DNA of 64,000 bases from Chryseobacterium tructae (GCF_030409875.1 NZ_JAUFQR010000001.1:2852001-2916000); one strand, 5' to 3'; positions 47,915 through 56,253 are shown, counted from the stretch's first letter. The notes: generated by a model not told the origin, from the sequence alone. Program-made: numbers and translations.

Positions 47915-47938
47915 TTGCGCCTTCGCGTTTTATCCAAC
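47915..47938. repeat. Right inverted end of the GxxExxY element
   Basis: TTGCGCCTTCGCGTTTTATC followed by CAAC closely repeats the array edge at 47413-47435 and is the inverted form of the left edge at 46783. A related CTTTGCGTCTTAAAAC lies just before it at about 47879. The ATPase start codon is eight bases beyond. Confidence 0.75.
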
Positions 47939-47945
47939 ATTTAAC

Positions 47946-48869
47946 ATGCATCTACAGATCAAACAAGCCAATATCGGGTATAATAAAACATTAATTTCAA
48001 ATGCTAATGCAGATTTGAAGCTTGGTGATGTATGCTTATTGATTGGAAATAATGGAGTTGGAAAAACAACGTTAATCAAATCTATTCTTCATCAGATTTC
48101 TTTATTAGATGGAGACATATTTATTAATAAGAAGAATGTTAAAAAACTTTCTGTAAAAGAAATTGCAGAGAATATTGCGATTGTCTTTTCAAAATCGGTT
48201 ATCCCGCAACATTACACTGTTGAGGATCTTATTTCATTAGGAAAATATATCTACTACCCTTTTTATTTTGAATTAAAAAAGGAAGATCGTGAAGAGGTCG
48301 CTCATATCATTGAAGAACTGGATCTTGGCGAATACAGATATACACTCCTTAAAAATCTTTCGGATGGAAACCTTCAGAAAGCATTTATCGGGCGTGCCAT
48401 TACCCAAAACTCATCTGTTATTATTCTGGATGAGCCCACTACTCATTTGGATGAAAAAAATAAAATTATTATCCTCAAAACTCTAAGAAGACTCGCAAAA
48501 GAACAGAATAAACTTATCCTTTTTTCTTCCCATGACTGGCGGTTAGCTAAAGAATTTGCGGATAAAATATGGTATGTAAAAGATAGACAGCTTCATACCG
48601 GAATTGTAGAAGATATCTTGCTTCAGCATAACGAACTTACCAATGCTTCTTTATTTCAAGTAAACGAGAGTTTTATTCCGCCACATATTTCTGCACCACA
48701 GGTTCATAAAGAAATGCTCTATTCTTTGCTTCAAAAAAACTTCTCAAAAGACCTTTCTTTCTTAAATTTTGAATTTCAGGACAACTTTTGGGTAATTACT
48801 AATGATTCCCAGAAACAAGAATGTGAATCTTTTGAAGAAATCATAAATTTCGTCGGAAACATTTACTAA
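47946..48869 (+). CDS. FecE/BtuD-family ABC importer ATPase
   Basis: A 307-residue ATP-binding subunit. Walker A is LIGNNGVGKTTLIKSIL, the signature motif is a variant LSDGNLQKAFIGRA in place of LSGGQ, and Walker B is VIILDEPTTHLD, with the switch histidine in FSSHDWRLA. A tail of about 60 residues beyond the usual domain is of unknown role. It should power the FecCD permease encoded upstream; the 1.2-kb insert between them may weaken cotranscription. The ATG is immediately after the inverted repeat end. Confidence 0.9.
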   Translation: MHLQIKQANIGYNKTLISNANADLKLGDVCLLIGNNGVGKTTLIKSILHQISLLDGDIFINKKNVKKLSVKEIAENIAIVFSKSVIPQHYTVEDLISLGKYIYYPFYFELKKEDREEVAHIIEELDLGEYRYTLLKNLSDGNLQKAFIGRAITQNSSVIILDEPTTHLDEKNKIIILKTLRRLAKEQNKLILFSSHDWRLAKEFADKIWYVKDRQLHTGIVEDILLQHNELTNASLFQVNESFIPPHISAPQVHKEMLYSLLQKNFSKDLSFLNFEFQDNFWVITNDSQKQECESFEEIINFVGNIY

Positions 48870-48896
48870 TCAATAGTTTTCTTTGATTATTTCACA

Positions 48897-48914
48897 TACT
48901 ATGCATGCATAGTA
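48897..48914. promoter_or_regulatory. MarR operator candidate O1 of the fad operon
   Basis: TACTATGCATGCATAGTA, a perfect 18-base palindrome upstream of the marR-fad operon. A near-copy lies 83 bases further (48980-48997). Confidence 0.7.
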
Positions 48915-48979
48915 TTATGCAAATCATACAATTTAACCCATTTATTATCAGCTTATTAACAAAATTTAACGTTAATAAA

Positions 48980-48997
48980 TACTATGCATGCATAATA
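48980..48997. promoter_or_regulatory. MarR operator candidate O2 of the fad operon
   Basis: TACTATGCATGCATAATA, one base off the perfect palindrome at 48897-48914. It ends five bases before a TAAATTTG -7 box (49003-49010), so a bound repressor would block RNA polymerase. The 83-base spacing is close to eight DNA turns. Confidence 0.7.
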
Positions 48998-49031
48998 TTT
49001 ACTAAATTTGGGTAAAACCATTTGCGCAAAA

Positions 49032-49487
49032 ATGATGGATAATAATAAGGAAAAAATAGAAAACGTAGACTTAATTTTAAAACAGACCTGGTTGGCTGTT
49101 TCTAAAATGTACACAGAATTGGCTCAGGAACATGATTCCACAGCAGTACAAGCACTTACTCTTCTTAAAATTGATCCCAAAGAAGGTACGCGAAGTACAA
49201 ATCTTGGACCTAAAATGGCCATAGAACCCACTTCCCTAACGAGAATCATTAAACTTCTGGAAGACAATGGATATATCTATAAGGAAAAAACCACTACTGA
49301 TAAAAGAGAAGTGATTATTAAACTTACTGATAAAGGATTAAACTCCAGAAATATGTCTAAGGAAGTTGTTGTCAGCTTTAATAAAAGGGTAATGGAAAAA
49401 ATTACTCCCGAAAAGATAGATACTTTTAAGGAAGTGATGACTGAAATCATGAAAATTGCCAATGAACTTCTCAATAACAGAAAATAA
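49032..49487 (+). CDS. MarR-family regulator of fatty-acid oxidation
   Basis: About 151 residues from the ATG at 49032 (MMDNNKEKIENVDLILKQTW). The helix-turn-helix reads TRSTNLGPKMAIEPTSLTRIIKLLEDNGYIY, then the wing KTTTDKREVIIKLTDKG. It heads the beta-oxidation operon (54 bases to fadN), with two matching palindromes in its own upstream region, so it likely represses the operon until an acyl-CoA or fatty acid binds it. The inducer is inference; the DNA-binding family is clear. Confidence 0.88.
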   Translation: MMDNNKEKIENVDLILKQTWLAVSKMYTELAQEHDSTAVQALTLLKIDPKEGTRSTNLGPKMAIEPTSLTRIIKLLEDNGYIYKEKTTTDKREVIIKLTDKGLNSRNMSKEVVVSFNKRVMEKITPEKIDTFKEVMTEIMKIANELLNNRK

Positions 49488-49540
49488 ATTATCATGAACT
49501 GCACAGTTCATATAACCTTATAAATAATAAAAAAATAGAT

Positions 49541-51934
49541 ATGAAAAGAAGAATCAAACATGTAACGGTTCTTGGTTCAGGAATTATGGGTAGCGGTATC
49601 GCAGCTCACTTCGCCAATATTGGTGTGGAGGTGTCACTATTAGATATTGTTCCCTTTGAACTAACTGAAGCTGAACAGAAAAAAGGTTTGACTAAAGAAG
49701 ATAAGGCAGTAAGGAACAGAATTGCTACCGAAAACTTCGAAAAACTGAAAAAAGCAAGCCCTGCACTTCTTTACACGCCAAAGTTTGCAGATAGAATCAA
49801 AGTTGGAAATTTCGACGATGATTTACCAAAAATAAAAAATACAGACTGGATCATTGAAGTAGTAGTGGAAAGGCTAGACATCAAAAAGTCTGTTTACGAA
49901 AAAATAGAACAGTTCAGAAAACCGGGAACATTAATTTCTTCCAATACTTCAGGGATTCCAATTCACTTCCTGACAGAAGGAAGAAGTGAAGATTTTAAAA
50001 AATATTTTGCAGGAACTCACTTCTTTAACCCGGTGAGATATCTTCCTCTTCTTGAAATCATCCCAACGAACGATACAGCTCCTGAAATCATAGACTTCTA
50101 TATGAACTATGGTGCTAAATTCTTAGGGAAGACTACCGTTTTAGCTAAAGATACTCCAGCATTTATCGCCAACAGAATTGGTGTATTTTCTATGATGGAT
50201 CTTCTTCATAATGTACAAAAATTAGGACTTACCGTTTCTGATGTTGATAAATTAACGGGTCCGGTAATCGGTCGTCCAAAATCGGCAACATTCAGAACTG
50301 CAGATGTTGTAGGTCTTGATACTTTGGTAATGGTAGCCAATGGCGTTCGTCAAAGTGGTGCTGAAGCCAATGATTTTAATGATGTATTTGCTCTTCCTGC
50401 CTATATCCAGAAAATGATGGATAATAAATGGTTAGGTTCTAAGACCGAGCAAGGATTCTATAAAAAAGTGAAAAATGCAGAAGGTAAATCTGAAATTCAC
50501 GGATTAAACCTTGATACTTTAGAATATGAACTTCAAGGAAAATCTTCATTCCCTACTTTAGAATTAACAAAATCCATCGATAAGCCAATTGACAGATTCA
50601 AGGTGTTAATCGGAGGTAAAGATAAAGCGGGTGAACTATACAGAAAATCATTAGGGGCACTCTTCGCTTATGTTTCTCATAAAGTTCCTGAAATTTCTGA
50701 TGAAGTTTACAAAATAGATGACGCTATGAGAGCTGGTTTCGGATGGGAAAATGGTCCATTTGAGATCTGGGACGCTGTTGGGGTTCAAAAAGGTATTGAA
50801 TTAGCTCAGGATGCAGGATATCAGGTTTCTGATTGGGTTAAAAATGTAGAGACGTTCTATAAAGTTAATGACGAAGGACAAAGCATCTATGTAGATAAGA
50901 ACTCAGGAGAATACAACAAAATTCCGGGTCAGGATGCCTTTATTATCCTAGATAACATCAGAAAAAACAAAACTCTTTGGAGCAATTCAGGTTCAGCAAT
51001 TCTTGATTTAGGCGATGGGATCATCAACTTCGAGATCCGTTCCAAAATGAACTCCCTTGGTGGCGAAGTTTTAGATGGATTAAACAGAGCTATTGATTTA
51101 GCAGAAAAAGAATATGACGGATTAGTAGTAGGAAACCAAGGAGCTAACTTCTCTGTAGGCGCTAACCTTGCTATGATTCTTATGATGGCTATTGAGCAAG
51201 ACTGGGATGATTTGAATATGGCGATTGCTTATTTCCAAAAATCTATGATGAGAGTACGTTACTCCTCTATTCCTGTAGTTGTTGCTCCTCACGGAATGAC
51301 CTTAGGTGGTGGATGCGAAATGACAATGCACGCAGACAGAGTGGTTGCAGCAGCAGAAACTTATATCGGACTGGTAGAAACCGGAGTGGGTGTAATCCCT
51401 GGTGGTGGTGGTACTAAAGAACTTGCTTTAAGAACTTCCAGAGAATTCCACAGTGACGATGTTAAAAATAACAGACTTCGTGACGCTTTCATGAACATTG
51501 CTATGGGTAAAGTAGCTACTTCAGCATATGAAGCTTATGATATGGGAATCCTTGAAAAAGGAAAAGATATTGTTTCCGTAAGCAAAAATAGACAGATTGC
51601 TGAAGCTAAAAAAGTAGCAAAACTATTGGCAGAACAAGGCTATACTCAACCTATCGAACAAAAAGTAAAAGTTTTGGGTAGAGATGCATTAGGAATGTTC
51701 TACGTAGGAACAGACCAGATGTTAACAGGAAAATATATTTCTGAACACGACAAGAAAATTGCTGACAAATTAGCCAACGTAATGGTAGGTGGAAACTTAT
51801 CTGAACCAACAGTGGTAACTGAACAGTATCTATTGAACCTTGAAAGAGAAACATTCCTTCAGCTTTGTGGTGAAAGAAAAACTTTAGAGAGAATTCAGTA
51901 TATGTTACAAAATGGAAAGCCATTAAGAAACTAA
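49541..51934 (+). CDS. fadN: 3-hydroxyacyl-CoA dehydrogenase / enoyl-CoA hydratase fusion
   Basis: A 797-residue bifunctional enzyme. The N-terminal half is the NAD-dependent dehydrogenase (VTVLGSGIMGSGIAAHFAN is the Rossmann loop; FAGTHFFNPVRYLPLLEII is the active-site His-Asn region). The C-terminal part is a crotonase-fold hydratase (GLVVGNQGANFSVGANL and APHGMTLGGGCEMTMHADR, including the oxyanion glycines). The order is dehydrogenase first, as in Bacillus FadN and unlike E. coli FadB. It performs the second and third steps of beta-oxidation. Thiolase and acyl-CoA dehydrogenase genes follow. Confidence 0.92.
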   Translation: MKRRIKHVTVLGSGIMGSGIAAHFANIGVEVSLLDIVPFELTEAEQKKGLTKEDKAVRNRIATENFEKLKKASPALLYTPKFADRIKVGNFDDDLPKIKNTDWIIEVVVERLDIKKSVYEKIEQFRKPGTLISSNTSGIPIHFLTEGRSEDFKKYFAGTHFFNPVRYLPLLEIIPTNDTAPEIIDFYMNYGAKFLGKTTVLAKDTPAFIANRIGVFSMMDLLHNVQKLGLTVSDVDKLTGPVIGRPKSATFRTADVVGLDTLVMVANGVRQSGAEANDFNDVFALPAYIQKMMDNKWLGSKTEQGFYKKVKNAEGKSEIHGLNLDTLEYELQGKSSFPTLELTKSIDKPIDRFKVLIGGKDKAGELYRKSLGALFAYVSHKVPEISDEVYKIDDAMRAGFGWENGPFEIWDAVGVQKGIELAQDAGYQVSDWVKNVETFYKVNDEGQSIYVDKNSGEYNKIPGQDAFIILDNIRKNKTLWSNSGSAILDLGDGIINFEIRSKMNSLGGEVLDGLNRAIDLAEKEYDGLVVGNQGANFSVGANLAMILMMAIEQDWDDLNMAIAYFQKSMMRVRYSSIPVVVAPHGMTLGGGCEMTMHADRVVAAAETYIGLVETGVGVIPGGGGTKELALRTSREFHSDDVKNNRLRDAFMNIAMGKVATSAYEAYDMGILEKGKDIVSVSKNRQIAEAKKVAKLLAEQGYTQPIEQKVKVLGRDALGMFYVGTDQMLTGKYISEHDKKIADKLANVMVGGNLSEPTVVTEQYLLNLERETFLQLCGERKTLERIQYMLQNGKPLRN

Positions 51935-51940
51935 CGGGGA

Positions 51941-52018
51941 GCTCCGTAGGAGCGAACTGTTAATAGCTATAGAATAATTTTAAAAGATTAGAGAGCCTCG
52001 TAGAGGCGACCTGTTAAT
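51941..52018. repeat. Left pair of REP hairpins
   Basis: Two short hairpins with the same GTA loop and the same tail. Hairpin 1 is GCTCC GTA GGAGC (51941-51953) with tail GAACTGTTAAT; hairpin 2 is GCCTC GTA GAGGC (51995-52007) with tail GACCTGTTAAT. The stems differ in sequence but both pair perfectly, so the structure is conserved by compensating changes. The first begins seven bases after the fadN stop. Confidence 0.85.
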
Positions 52019-52022
52019 TTTT

Positions 52023-52487
52023 ATGGCCAATACCTATACACAAATTTATATTCAAATTGTTTTTGCTGTAAAAGGAAGACAAAATCTGATTTCAAAAGAA
52101 AACAGAGAAGAATTACATAAATTGATTACAGGTATCGTTTCCAATAGAAATCAAAGATTATTCGCGGTTTTTGCAATGCCTGACCATGTTCATATTCTCG
52201 TAAGTATGAATCCGACGCTATCAGTTTCAGATTTAGTAAGAGATATTAAAGCAGGGTCTTCAAAATTCATCAATGAAAAAGGATGGATAAATGGGAAATT
52301 CAATTGGCAGGAAGGATACGGTGCTTTCTCTTATTCTAAAAGTAGTGTTGATTCGGTGGTGAAATATATTTTAAACCAGGAGGAACATCATACAAAGAAA
52401 ACTTTTAGAGAAGAATATCTGGATTTGATGTCAAAATTTGAAATTGAATATGATCCAAAATATTTATTTGAATGGATTGAAGATTAA
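52023..52487 (+). CDS. REP-associated Y1 (IS200-like) transposase, RAYT type
   Basis: A 154-residue single-domain protein of the Transposase_17/Y1 family (PF01797). The HUH metal site is HVH at residues 55-57 (AMPDHVHILV), and the nucleophile is Tyr115 with Gln119 in VVKYILNQEEHH. These enzymes nick and join single-stranded DNA at hairpins. No TnpB partner is present. Inverted REP pairs flank it (51941-52018 and 52483-52556), and its stop codon lies inside the right REP tail. It sits between fadN and fadA in the same direction. It may be a domesticated transposase tending the REPs. Confidence 0.88.
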   Translation: MANTYTQIYIQIVFAVKGRQNLISKENREELHKLITGIVSNRNQRLFAVFAMPDHVHILVSMNPTLSVSDLVRDIKAGSSKFINEKGWINGKFNWQEGYGAFSYSKSSVDSVVKYILNQEEHHTKKTFREEYLDLMSKFEIEYDPKYLFEWIED

Positions 52488-52556
52488 CAGGTCGCTCCTA
52501 CGGAGCTCCACAAATTGCAAAATAATATCGCTATAAACAGTTTACCTCTACGAGGC
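52483..52556. repeat. Right pair of REP hairpins, inverted
   Basis: ATTAACAGGTC followed by GCTCC TAC GGAGC (52483-52506), the reverse complement of the left hairpin type, then a decayed copy ATAAACAGTTTA with CCTC TAC GAGG (52533-52556). Together with the left pair they bracket the transposase gene as inverted repeats. Confidence 0.82.
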
Positions 52557-52593
52557 AAAAATCTTTCAAAAACAAATTAATTAAACAAGAAAA

Positions 52594-53772
52594 ATGAAAA
52601 CAGCATACATCGTAAAAGGATTCAGATCAGCAGTAGGAAAAGCACCAAAAGGTTCTCTACGCTTTACTCGTCCTGACGTAATGGCAGCTACCGTTATTGA
52701 AAAATTAATGGCTGAGCTACCACAATTAGATAAAAACAGAATTGATGACCTTATCGTAGGAAATGCGATGCCTGAGGCAGAGCAAGGATTAAACGTGGCT
52801 CGTTTGATCTCCCTAATGGGTCTAAATACAGATAAAGTTCCTGGAGTAACTGTCAACAGATACTGTGCATCAGGAAGTGAAGCGATTGCGATTGCTTCTG
52901 CAAAAATTCAGGCAGGAATGGCTGACTGCATCATCGCTGGAGGTACAGAATCTATGTCTTACATTCCGATGGGTGGTTACAAGCCGGTTCCTGAAACGGA
53001 TATCGCTAAAACAAATCCTGATTATTATTGGGGAATGGGCTACACTGCTGAAGAGGTAGCAAAACAATATAATATTACAAGAGAAGAACAGGATCAGTTT
53101 GCATTTGAATCTCATATGAAAGCCCTGAAAGCGAATCAGGAAGGTAAATTTGCCAATCAGATTGTTCCGATTCCGGTAGAATATAACTTCCTTGATGAAA
53201 ATCAAAAGATTCAAACCAAGAAATTCGATTTCTCTGTGGATGAAGGCCCAAGAGCAGATACGTCTTTAGCTGGATTAGCTAAACTTAGACCTGTTTTCGC
53301 CAACGGAGGAAGTGTAACTGCAGGAAACTCTTCTCAAATGAGTGACGGTGCCGCTTTTGTAATGGTTATGAGCGAAGAAATGGTAAAAGAATTAGGTCTT
53401 GAACCCGAAGCAAGATTAGTAGCCTATGCTGCTGCAGGTCTTGAGCCAAGAATTATGGGGATGGGACCAATTTATGCAATTCCAAAAGCGCTTAAACAAG
53501 CTGGTCTTGAATTAAAAGACATTGACCTGATTGAATTAAATGAAGCTTTTGCCTCTCAATCAGTGGCTATCAAAAAAGAACTAGGTTTAAATCCGGATAT
53601 CTTAAACGTAAACGGAGGTGCTATTGCTCTCGGTCACCCATTGGGATGTACAGGAACGAAACTAACAGTTCAGCTTCTTGACGAAATGAGAAGACGTGGG
53701 AACAAGTATGGTATGGTTTCTATGTGCGTAGGAACTGGACAGGGAGCAGCTTCAATTTTTGAACTACTGTAA
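52594..53772 (+). CDS. fadA: Acetyl-CoA C-acyltransferase (3-ketoacyl-CoA thiolase)
   Basis: A 392-residue thiolase for the last step of beta-oxidation. The first catalytic Cys is in VNRYCASGSEAIAIASAKI, the His-containing NGGAIALGHPLGCTGTK holds the third motif, and the second Cys is in MVSMCVGTGQGAASIF. Full length with a natural ATG. It is separated from fadN by the REP/transposase element, so the operon probably still reads through it. Its stop codon abuts the next hairpin (53772). Confidence 0.95.
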   Translation: MKTAYIVKGFRSAVGKAPKGSLRFTRPDVMAATVIEKLMAELPQLDKNRIDDLIVGNAMPEAEQGLNVARLISLMGLNTDKVPGVTVNRYCASGSEAIAIASAKIQAGMADCIIAGGTESMSYIPMGGYKPVPETDIAKTNPDYYWGMGYTAEEVAKQYNITREEQDQFAFESHMKALKANQEGKFANQIVPIPVEYNFLDENQKIQTKKFDFSVDEGPRADTSLAGLAKLRPVFANGGSVTAGNSSQMSDGAAFVMVMSEEMVKELGLEPEARLVAYAAAGLEPRIMGMGPIYAIPKALKQAGLELKDIDLIELNEAFASQSVAIKKELGLNPDILNVNGGAIALGHPLGCTGTKLTVQLLDEMRRRGNKYGMVSMCVGTGQGAASIFELL

Positions 53773-53858
53773 ATAGACAAATAGATAATGGACGGAGAGA
53801 TAAAAGACATAGTTCAACATCTATCATCTGTCTGTCTATTCACTAAAAGTCTCAAAAA
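53772..53858. repeat. Hairpin repeat, left of the four-helix-bundle gene
   Basis: Left arm AATAGACAAATAGAT (53772-53786) and right arm ATCTGTCTGTCTATT (53826-53840) pair over 13 of 15 positions, and CACTAAAAGTCTCAAAAA follows. A second copy with a perfect stem lies at 54264-54335 in the same orientation. Confidence 0.82.
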
Positions 53859-53872
53859 CCAAAGAAATAAAC

Positions 53873-54241
53873 ATGAGTGATTTTAAAAGACACAATTTCA
53901 AAAAACTTAAAATTTGGCAATTGGCTTTGGAATTATCAAAAAATGTATTAGATCTGTCAGATACTTTTCCAACTTATGAAAAATATGGTTTAAAAAGTCA
54001 AATGGACAGATGTGCAATTTCAATTCCATCAAATATTGCTGAAGGTTCAAGTAGAACAAATAAGTCTTTTAGTCATTTTTTGGATATTTCTTTAGGCTCA
54101 TCATTTGAATTACAAACACAAATATTGTTAGCCAATCACAGAAACTATTTATCTGATGAAAAAAGTGAAATCTTTGAAATCAGAATTGAAGAATTTCAAA
54201 AAGCAACAATGGTGTTTCAGAATACTTTAAATAAAGACTAA
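53873..54241 (+). CDS. S23/IVP-type four-helix-bundle protein
   Basis: A 122-residue protein of the family first met in 23S rRNA intervening sequences of Leptospira (TIGR02436). Hallmarks are FKKLKIWQLALELSKNVLDL, then YGLKSQMDRCAISIPSNIAEG and FLDISLGSSFELQTQILLA. Structures of relatives form pentamers of four-helix bundles; the function is unknown. Here it is free-standing in the fadA-fadE gap and is bracketed by two direct copies of a hairpin repeat. It resembles a passenger of a repeat element rather than a beta-oxidation gene. Confidence 0.85.
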   Translation: MSDFKRHNFKKLKIWQLALELSKNVLDLSDTFPTYEKYGLKSQMDRCAISIPSNIAEGSSRTNKSFSHFLDISLGSSFELQTQILLANHRNYLSDEKSEIFEIRIEEFQKATMVFQNTLNKD

Positions 54242-54263
54242 TTAAGAGAAAAGATGAATAGTT

Positions 54264-54335
54264 AATAGACGGATAGATAATAGACAAAGTTCAGCATCTA
54301 TCATCTATCCGTCTATTACCTAAAAGTCTCAAAAA
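54264..54335. repeat. Hairpin repeat, right of the four-helix-bundle gene
   Basis: A perfect 15-base stem (AATAGACGGATAGAT / ATCTATCCGTCTATT) with a 24-base loop, then ACCTAAAAGTCTCAAAAA. It is in the same orientation as 53772-53858, and loop and tail are nearly identical in the two copies (GTTCAACATC / GTTCAGCATC). Confidence 0.85.
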
Positions 54336-54355
54336 ATATAAAAATAAAATAATAT

Positions 54356-56130
54356 ATGGCTACATTAAAAGGGGGTGAATTCCTAATCAAGGAAATTCCT
54401 GCAAACGAAATTTTCAGCATTGAAGAACTGAATGAAGAACAAAAAATGCTTCGTGATTCTGCGAAGGAATTTATAGATAGAGAGGTTGTGCCTCAAAGAG
54501 AGCGTTTCGAAAAGAAAGATTATGGCTTCACTGAAGAAACGATGCGTAAGCTTGGAGATATGGGAATGCTGGGAATCGCAGTTCCTGAAGAGTACGGAGG
54601 TCTTGGAATGGGCTTTGTAACAACAATGTTAGCTTGTGATTACATTTCCGGAACTACAGGTTCATTGGCAACAGCTTATGGAGCACACACTGGAATCGGA
54701 ACTTTACCTATCGTTCTTTATGGAACTGAAGAGCAAAAGAAAAATACCTTCCGGACTTGGCAACAGGAACAAAATTCGGGGCTTATTGCTTAACTGAACC
54801 TGATGCAGGTTCTGATGCAAACTCTGGAAAAACAAGAGCTAAGCTTTCTGAAGATGGAAAACATTATATCATCAATGGTCAGAAAATGTGGATCTCTAAT
54901 GCAGGATTTGCAGATACATTCACATTATTTGCTAAAATTGATGATGATAAAAATATTACAGGATTTGTAATCAACAGATCTGAATTGGAGAACCCTGGAA
55001 GCTTAACTTTCGGTGAAGAAGAGCACAAATTAGGTATTCGCGCCTCTTCTACCCGTCAGGTTTTCTTCAATGACATGAAAGTTCCTGTAGAGAACCTTTT
55101 AGGAGAAAGAAACAATGGTTTCAAAATCGCTTTAAATGCATTGAACGTAGGTCGTATTAAACTAGCGGCTGCTTGTCTTGACGCTCAAAGAAGAATCTTA
55201 AACCACTCTCTTCAGTATTCTAATGAAAGAAAGCAATTTGGAGTTTCTATTGCTACTTTCGGAGCGATCAGAAAGAAACTTGCTGAAATGGCAACTGGAG
55301 TTTTCGTAAGTGAGGCTGGTTCTTACAGAGCTGCGAAAAATGTTCAGGATAAAATTGACGAATTGGTAGCAGGTGGTATGGATCACCAGGCTGCTGAATT
55401 GAAAGGTGTTGAAGAATTCGCTGTAGAATGTTCAATCCTTAAAGTATTTGTTTCTGATCTTGCACAGCATACTGCTGATGAAGGAATTCAGGTATACGGA
55501 GGTATGGGATTCTCTGAAGATACTCCAATGGAAGCTGCATGGAGAGATTCTAGAATTTCAAGAATCTATGAAGGAACTAACGAAATCAACAGATTATTGG
55601 CTGTAGGAATGCTTATTAAGAGAGCAATGAAAGGTGAATTAGACCTTTTATCTCCTGCCATGGCAATCAGCAAAGAATTGATGGGTATTCCTTCATTTGA
55701 AGTTCCTGATTATTCAGCGTTCATGAGCGAAGAGAAAGCGATTATCGCAAACCTTAAGAAAGTTTTCCTTATGGTTTCCGGAGCCGCTCTTCAAAAATAC
55801 ATGATGGATATTGAAAAGCAACAACACTTATTATTGAATGCTTCTGAGATCCTTAACCAGATCTATATGGCAGAATCTGCAGTATTAAGAGCTGAGAAAC
55901 ACTTCTCTCCTGAATCTGTAGAAGCAGCGATGGCTCAATTGAACCTTTACAAAGCGGTTGAGAAAATCATCGTAGCTGCTAAAGAAGGAATTATTTCTTT
56001 TGCTGAAGGAGATGAGCAGAGAATGATGCTTTCAGGATTAAGAAGATTCACTAAGTATACTAATCATCCAAATGTAGTAGCATTAACTGAGAAAGTAGCT
56101 GCTCACTATATTGAAAAAGGAACTTATTAG
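54356..56130 (+). CDS. fadE: Acyl-CoA dehydrogenase (frameshifted)
   Basis: About 591 residues once joined, a long-type acyl-CoA dehydrogenase catalysing the first, FAD-dependent step of beta-oxidation. The N-terminal helices end in GTLPIVLYGTEEQKKK; then come the FAD-binding YCLTEPDAGSDANSGKTRA and MWISNAGFADTF, and the C-terminal QVYGGMGFSEDTPMEAAWRDSRI with EGTNEINRLL, which holds the usual catalytic region. A C-terminal extension of about 150 residues is typical of the VLCAD-like group. The frame breaks at the A5 run 54740-54744; one more A restores KKKYLPDLATGTKFG. It ends the operon, before the terminator at 56155-56178. Confidence 0.92.
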
Positions 56131-56154
56131 TCTTTATAACATAAATTTGATTTC

Positions 56155-56178
56155 AAAACGTCCCATTTGGGGCGTTTT
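56155..56178 (+). terminator. Terminator of the fad operon
   Basis: Stem AAAACGTCCC / GGGGCGTTTT with a four-base loop and a long T run. It is 24 bases past the fadE stop. Confidence 0.88.
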
Positions 56179-56253
56179 TTTTTATGTTTAAAACCAATTA
56201 TCGTAATTTTATTTTATCATTGCAGAAATATTTAATGTAAGATAAGCATACCC

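Noticed and set aside
52023..52487. Complete IS200/IS605 insertion sequence with TnpB
   Set aside because: Only the Y1 transposase is present, with no TnpB or guide RNA region. The REP layout fits a RAYT better.
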